From the NCBI GenBank assembly GCA_004151065.3, contig NWUY0300027936.1, positions 23,893 through 34,324 on the forward strand: a DNA stretch of 10,432 nucleotides, given 5' to 3'. Under the pieces are notes generated by a model. It was given only the letters and a program-made list of their open reading frames with translations, was not told the origin of the DNA and did not search any database. The position numbers and the translations under genes were made by a program. This document shows, in pieces, positions 8,283 to 10,432 of the stretch; within the stretch, counting starts at the first letter, position 1, and the number at the start of each line of letters is the position of its first letter. This stretch comes from Larix sibirica (lineage: Eukaryota; Streptophyta; Pinopsida; Pinales; Pinaceae).

Positions 8283-8734
8283 TCCTACTTGTTTTTTTTT
8301 TTAAATTCTATTACAAACGTTTGTGTGTCCTAATCATTGTAGAAAAGATTCATTGATCATGAAATACCATCAAAATCAAAATCTCTTAAATGATAGAATT
8401 TAACATCATTGTGTAGCTTATAGCAACATTTGCTATTAGTTGAGTTATTTATTTTAAGCTAAGTATTTTGATTTTGATACTATTATATATTTTTTATAAC
8501 ACAAATAGGTACAAATTTTTATATGTAAAGGATTGTAGTAAACCAAACAACATAGGTTACATATATTTCAAAATTCAAAAAAGGTCTTACATGTCTATTC
8601 CTATAAACGAAAGTCTTCCTCAAAATGTCCCTATTACATGTAAAAAAACTTATTTCTTAAAACACCTAAATCTATACTTCTTAGCAAAGGAATTCACTAA
8701 ATGTATAAAATAAATAAAAACATGAAAATATATT
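8283..8734. other. AT-rich spacer without recognised gene; T tract at left edge
   Basis: An uninterrupted T tract (8292-8302) lies just right of the octamer satellite. The rest is AT-rich. A plus-strand open frame of 81 codons at 8468-8713 has a lysine-, tyrosine- and isoleucine-rich composition as expected from AT-rich noncoding DNA. It has no motif or supporting context, so I do not call it a gene. Confidence 0.55.
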
Positions 8735-9426
8735 TTAATTTTGAGCAATGGAATTCCCATTGTGAGCCTCATCCATGGTAATGCCTTCCATTCTAGGTTC
8801 TTGATCTTGAGGGTTTCCATTATGTTCTTTTGAGAATAGTTTTACTTGCTTCACTATGGATTCATGTACCCCTATCTCCCCATCTGACCCAATTGACATA
8901 GGAGGAGGAGTTGATAGAGACTACAAACTCCTTGTAAATCCTAATATTATTTTGTAATGCATTTCAAGGTCACTTCCCATCTTGTTCATTCTAATTTATT
9001 GTTATCAATACGATGCTCTAACTCCTTATGTTTTGTTGCTTGTTTTTCCATATCCAGGATAAGATATTCCACTGTCTAGTGCATCCCTTCAATCTACTCC
9101 AATATGTGCCTCAAAACTTGTTTAATGTAATTCAAATTATCCCCTGGGATTCCACTGAAACTAAACTCATTATCCATTTCTACATAACTAATTGAAATTA
9201 CAATAGGACAACTACAAGTCTAATCAAAAGTACAAATGGAAGCAATGAAACTACTAAGAAAAATATGAGAGCTATCACCTGAGGTTGTTGCTTGTAATTG
9301 AATTGTAGGATAAGAATATTCTTACGAGGACTCACTCAGAGAAATTCTTTGTTTACCCCCAAGCCACTTTGAACACTGCTCATTGCACTGAGAAACACCA
9401 CTAACTTGTTACCTTCGAGCTTCCAC
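8735..9426 (-). pseudogene. Broken coding-like stretch, family not recognised
   Basis: One minus-strand frame can be followed from 9426 to about 8960, roughly 155 codons, broken mainly by separate single stops (plus-strand 9409-9411, 9322-9324, 9220-9222, 9094-9096, 9076-9078, 8986-8988) and two more near the end. It passes the ATG at 9177, with residues MDNEFSFSGIPGDNLNYIKQ, and then a charged helical stretch EKQATKHKELEHRID. After a frame change near 8910 a 60-codon stop-free tail beginning STPPPMSIGSDGEIG, rich in Glu, Asn and Asp, ends at TAA (8735-8737). Sparse stops, compositional bias toward a soluble charged protein, and stops at codons one change from CAG or TGG suggest a decayed real gene rather than chance. 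I do not recognise a family. It could be a retroelement Gag or transposon protein, or a host pseudogene. Confidence 0.42.
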
Positions 9427-9745
9427 TATGCTAATCCATAGGAAATAAATTGTTGCAAACATGGATCCTCACATTTTGTAGTTTGAAATCCCACCTTCAT
9501 GCAGGTCTTCCATTACGCATTGCTTTAAATTTTGATTGTCCTAGGATATATGCATAGATGAGGGAGGACTAAAGGCATGGGATATTTAATAATCCACCCT
9601 CAAATGTCAGTTGGGTTTTCCTATCATTTTCCACTTGGAATGCATTGTTGAACTTGATTACATGGGATTGATAATACCCCTTCCTTTATTTCTCGTTGCT
9701 TGACATGGTATATTTGTGAAGCTTCATAACCAAGGGATAAGGGAT
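9427..9745. other. Spacer or retroelement 3' region, no gene recognised
   Basis: This lies between the RNase H stop (9746-9748, minus) and the broken coding-like stretch. Minus-strand frames are short, and no motif is visible. It may be the 3' untranslated part of the retroelement to its right. Confidence 0.4.
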
Positions 9746-10277
9746 TCAAACTTGGATTGGAGGTCCTTCATTTTCAAAAACAATTATGCTTCTTAAGTTT
9801 GTGTCTATATTCACCATCATGTCTGCACTACCGATGTTTTCTCTTCGAAAGAGATGATAGAAGGTATAGAGTTCTCAACAAAAAACAAGACAAGATCGAG
9901 TCATTTACTACAACCTTTTTCTTGACTAAGTTAATAAATAAAGACAAATATCAATGTAGTCTTGATTTGTCGAGAAAGGAGGCTTATGATCCTGTGATAT
10001 AGAGCATATAATTATGCATATTATTGGACAAGGTTCCCAATTCCCAAGCGAAGGTTGCTTCTTGATTTCCTTTAGATCCATATAGGAACCCCCACTCTTA
10101 CCACCCTTAGGTTTCCCTTAGAATCTCCATCAAAGAATAGTTAACTTGTTTCTGATTAGCTAACCATTTCTGAAAGACTTGTTCCTTGAACACAATTTGC
10201 AATCTTTGATCCAATCTTAGTCTCCTAAAGACAATTTTGGACTAAAAGGGAGCTACCTTGAATAATTTCCTTTACCT
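9746..10277 (-). pseudogene. RNase H domain of a second retroelement, broken
   Basis: Four RNase H landmarks appear in the right order on the minus strand, in different frames. FFDGDSKGN (10111-10137) carries the first catalytic Asp of the FDGASKGN motif. GSKGNQEATFAWELGTLSNNMHNYMLY (tail at 9999-10028) matches the NNMAEYYALY segment, but the catalytic Glu is now Asn. VVNDSIL (VVNDS at 9897-9911) corresponds to VVGDSxL and keeps its Asp. FRRENIGSADMM (9815-9850) matches the HVLRELNxxAD end. A further 23 residues lead to TGA at 9746-9748. This differs from the RNase H of the left LINE, so it is another lineage, either an RNase H-bearing L1 or an LTR element with an additional RNase H. The rest of the element should lie to the right but is cut at the N at 10278. 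Confidence 0.68.
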
Positions 10278-10278
10278 N
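10278..10278. other. Ambiguous base (N), possible assembly junction
   Basis: This is the only N in the window. Sequence to its right is the 154-bp repeat of 5618-5771, starting on the very next base. Sequence to its left bears no relation to the matching flank of copy 1. A one-base N exactly at a repeat edge is what a forced contig join or low-coverage consensus would leave. Confidence 0.7.
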
Positions 10279-10432
10279 CCAGATCGTGATTGAACTCACT
10301 CCCACCCTTATGTCGTTAAACTTTCTCACCAAATATCTCCCCTCCAAATCGATAATATCCATGATTCATAATCCTTCCCCAATGACCAGAGATAACTCTC
10401 TAGCATGGGAATGAAAAATCGTGTGATGTTTT
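10279..10432. repeat. Direct repeat copy 2 (154 bp, partner at 5618-5771)
   Basis: Same orientation as copy 1, with three mismatches in 154 bases. On the minus strand it gives the same RNase H-like reading, with the same TGA after the GEG residues. It continues to the window edge, so the full length of the duplication is unknown. Confidence 0.97.

Noticed and set aside
8468-8713. 81-codon plus-strand open frame
   Set aside because: Lys/Tyr/Ile-rich composition follows the AT content; no motif and no support around it.
9757-10002. 81-codon plus-strand open frame
   Set aside because: Antisense to the RNase H remnant, which gives ordered motifs on the minus strand.
5618-10432. 154-bp repeats as LTRs of a 4.8-kb LTR retrotransposon
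   Set aside because: No TG...CA ends, primer-binding site or polypurine tract is visible; the interior is satellite and unrelated remnants; the right copy is open-ended at the window edge and starts at an N.

Overview
The window looks like intergenic DNA from a large plant nuclear genome. It is AT-rich, holds no intact gene, and is filled with decayed non-LTR retrotransposon (LINE) remnants and simple or tandem repeats. The plant assignment rests on two things: the L1-type LINE with a zf-RVT zinc motif and a C-terminal RNase H domain is a typical plant architecture, and most premature stops fit loss of methylated cytosines (CAG, CGA and TGG turned into stops). I cannot name the species. No host gene, tRNA, rRNA or CRISPR array was found.

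Layout. Positions 1 to about 5560, minus strand, hold one nearly full-length dead LINE read right to left. ORF1 (zinc-knuckle RNA-binding protein, about 5447-5001) is followed by ORF2 (about 4235-221) with endonuclease, reverse transcriptase, zf-RVT and RNase H in order, then a 3' tail that runs off the left edge. Upstream of it, 5545-5771 is a second, RNase H-like scrap whose outer 154 bases recur at 10279-10432. Positions 5772-6120 are unassigned. Positions 6121-6741 hold a 294-bp tandem duplication containing a TG-tailed minisatellite and two long TG tracts. Positions 6742-7350 are AT-rich with a GAT microsatellite and a small 63-bp-spaced duplication. Positions 7350-8282 are a degenerate 8-bp satellite (unit close to TAACCCAC). 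Positions 8283-8734 are AT-rich and open with a T tract. Positions 8735-9426 (minus) are a broken coding-like stretch of unknown family. Positions 9746-10277 (minus) hold the RNase H end of a different retroelement. It is cut at 10278 by a single N, immediately followed by the 154-bp repeat.

How the parts work together. The LINE ORFs would once have served one cycle: ORF1 binds the RNA, and ORF2 nicks the target and copies the RNA there. Every catalytic module except the RT active-site aspartates now carries visible damage. All recognised coding remnants lie on the minus strand. The points most worth checking are the N junction with its duplicated flank, the methylation-type decay pattern, and the octamer satellite. 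I found nothing that supports a new functional system.
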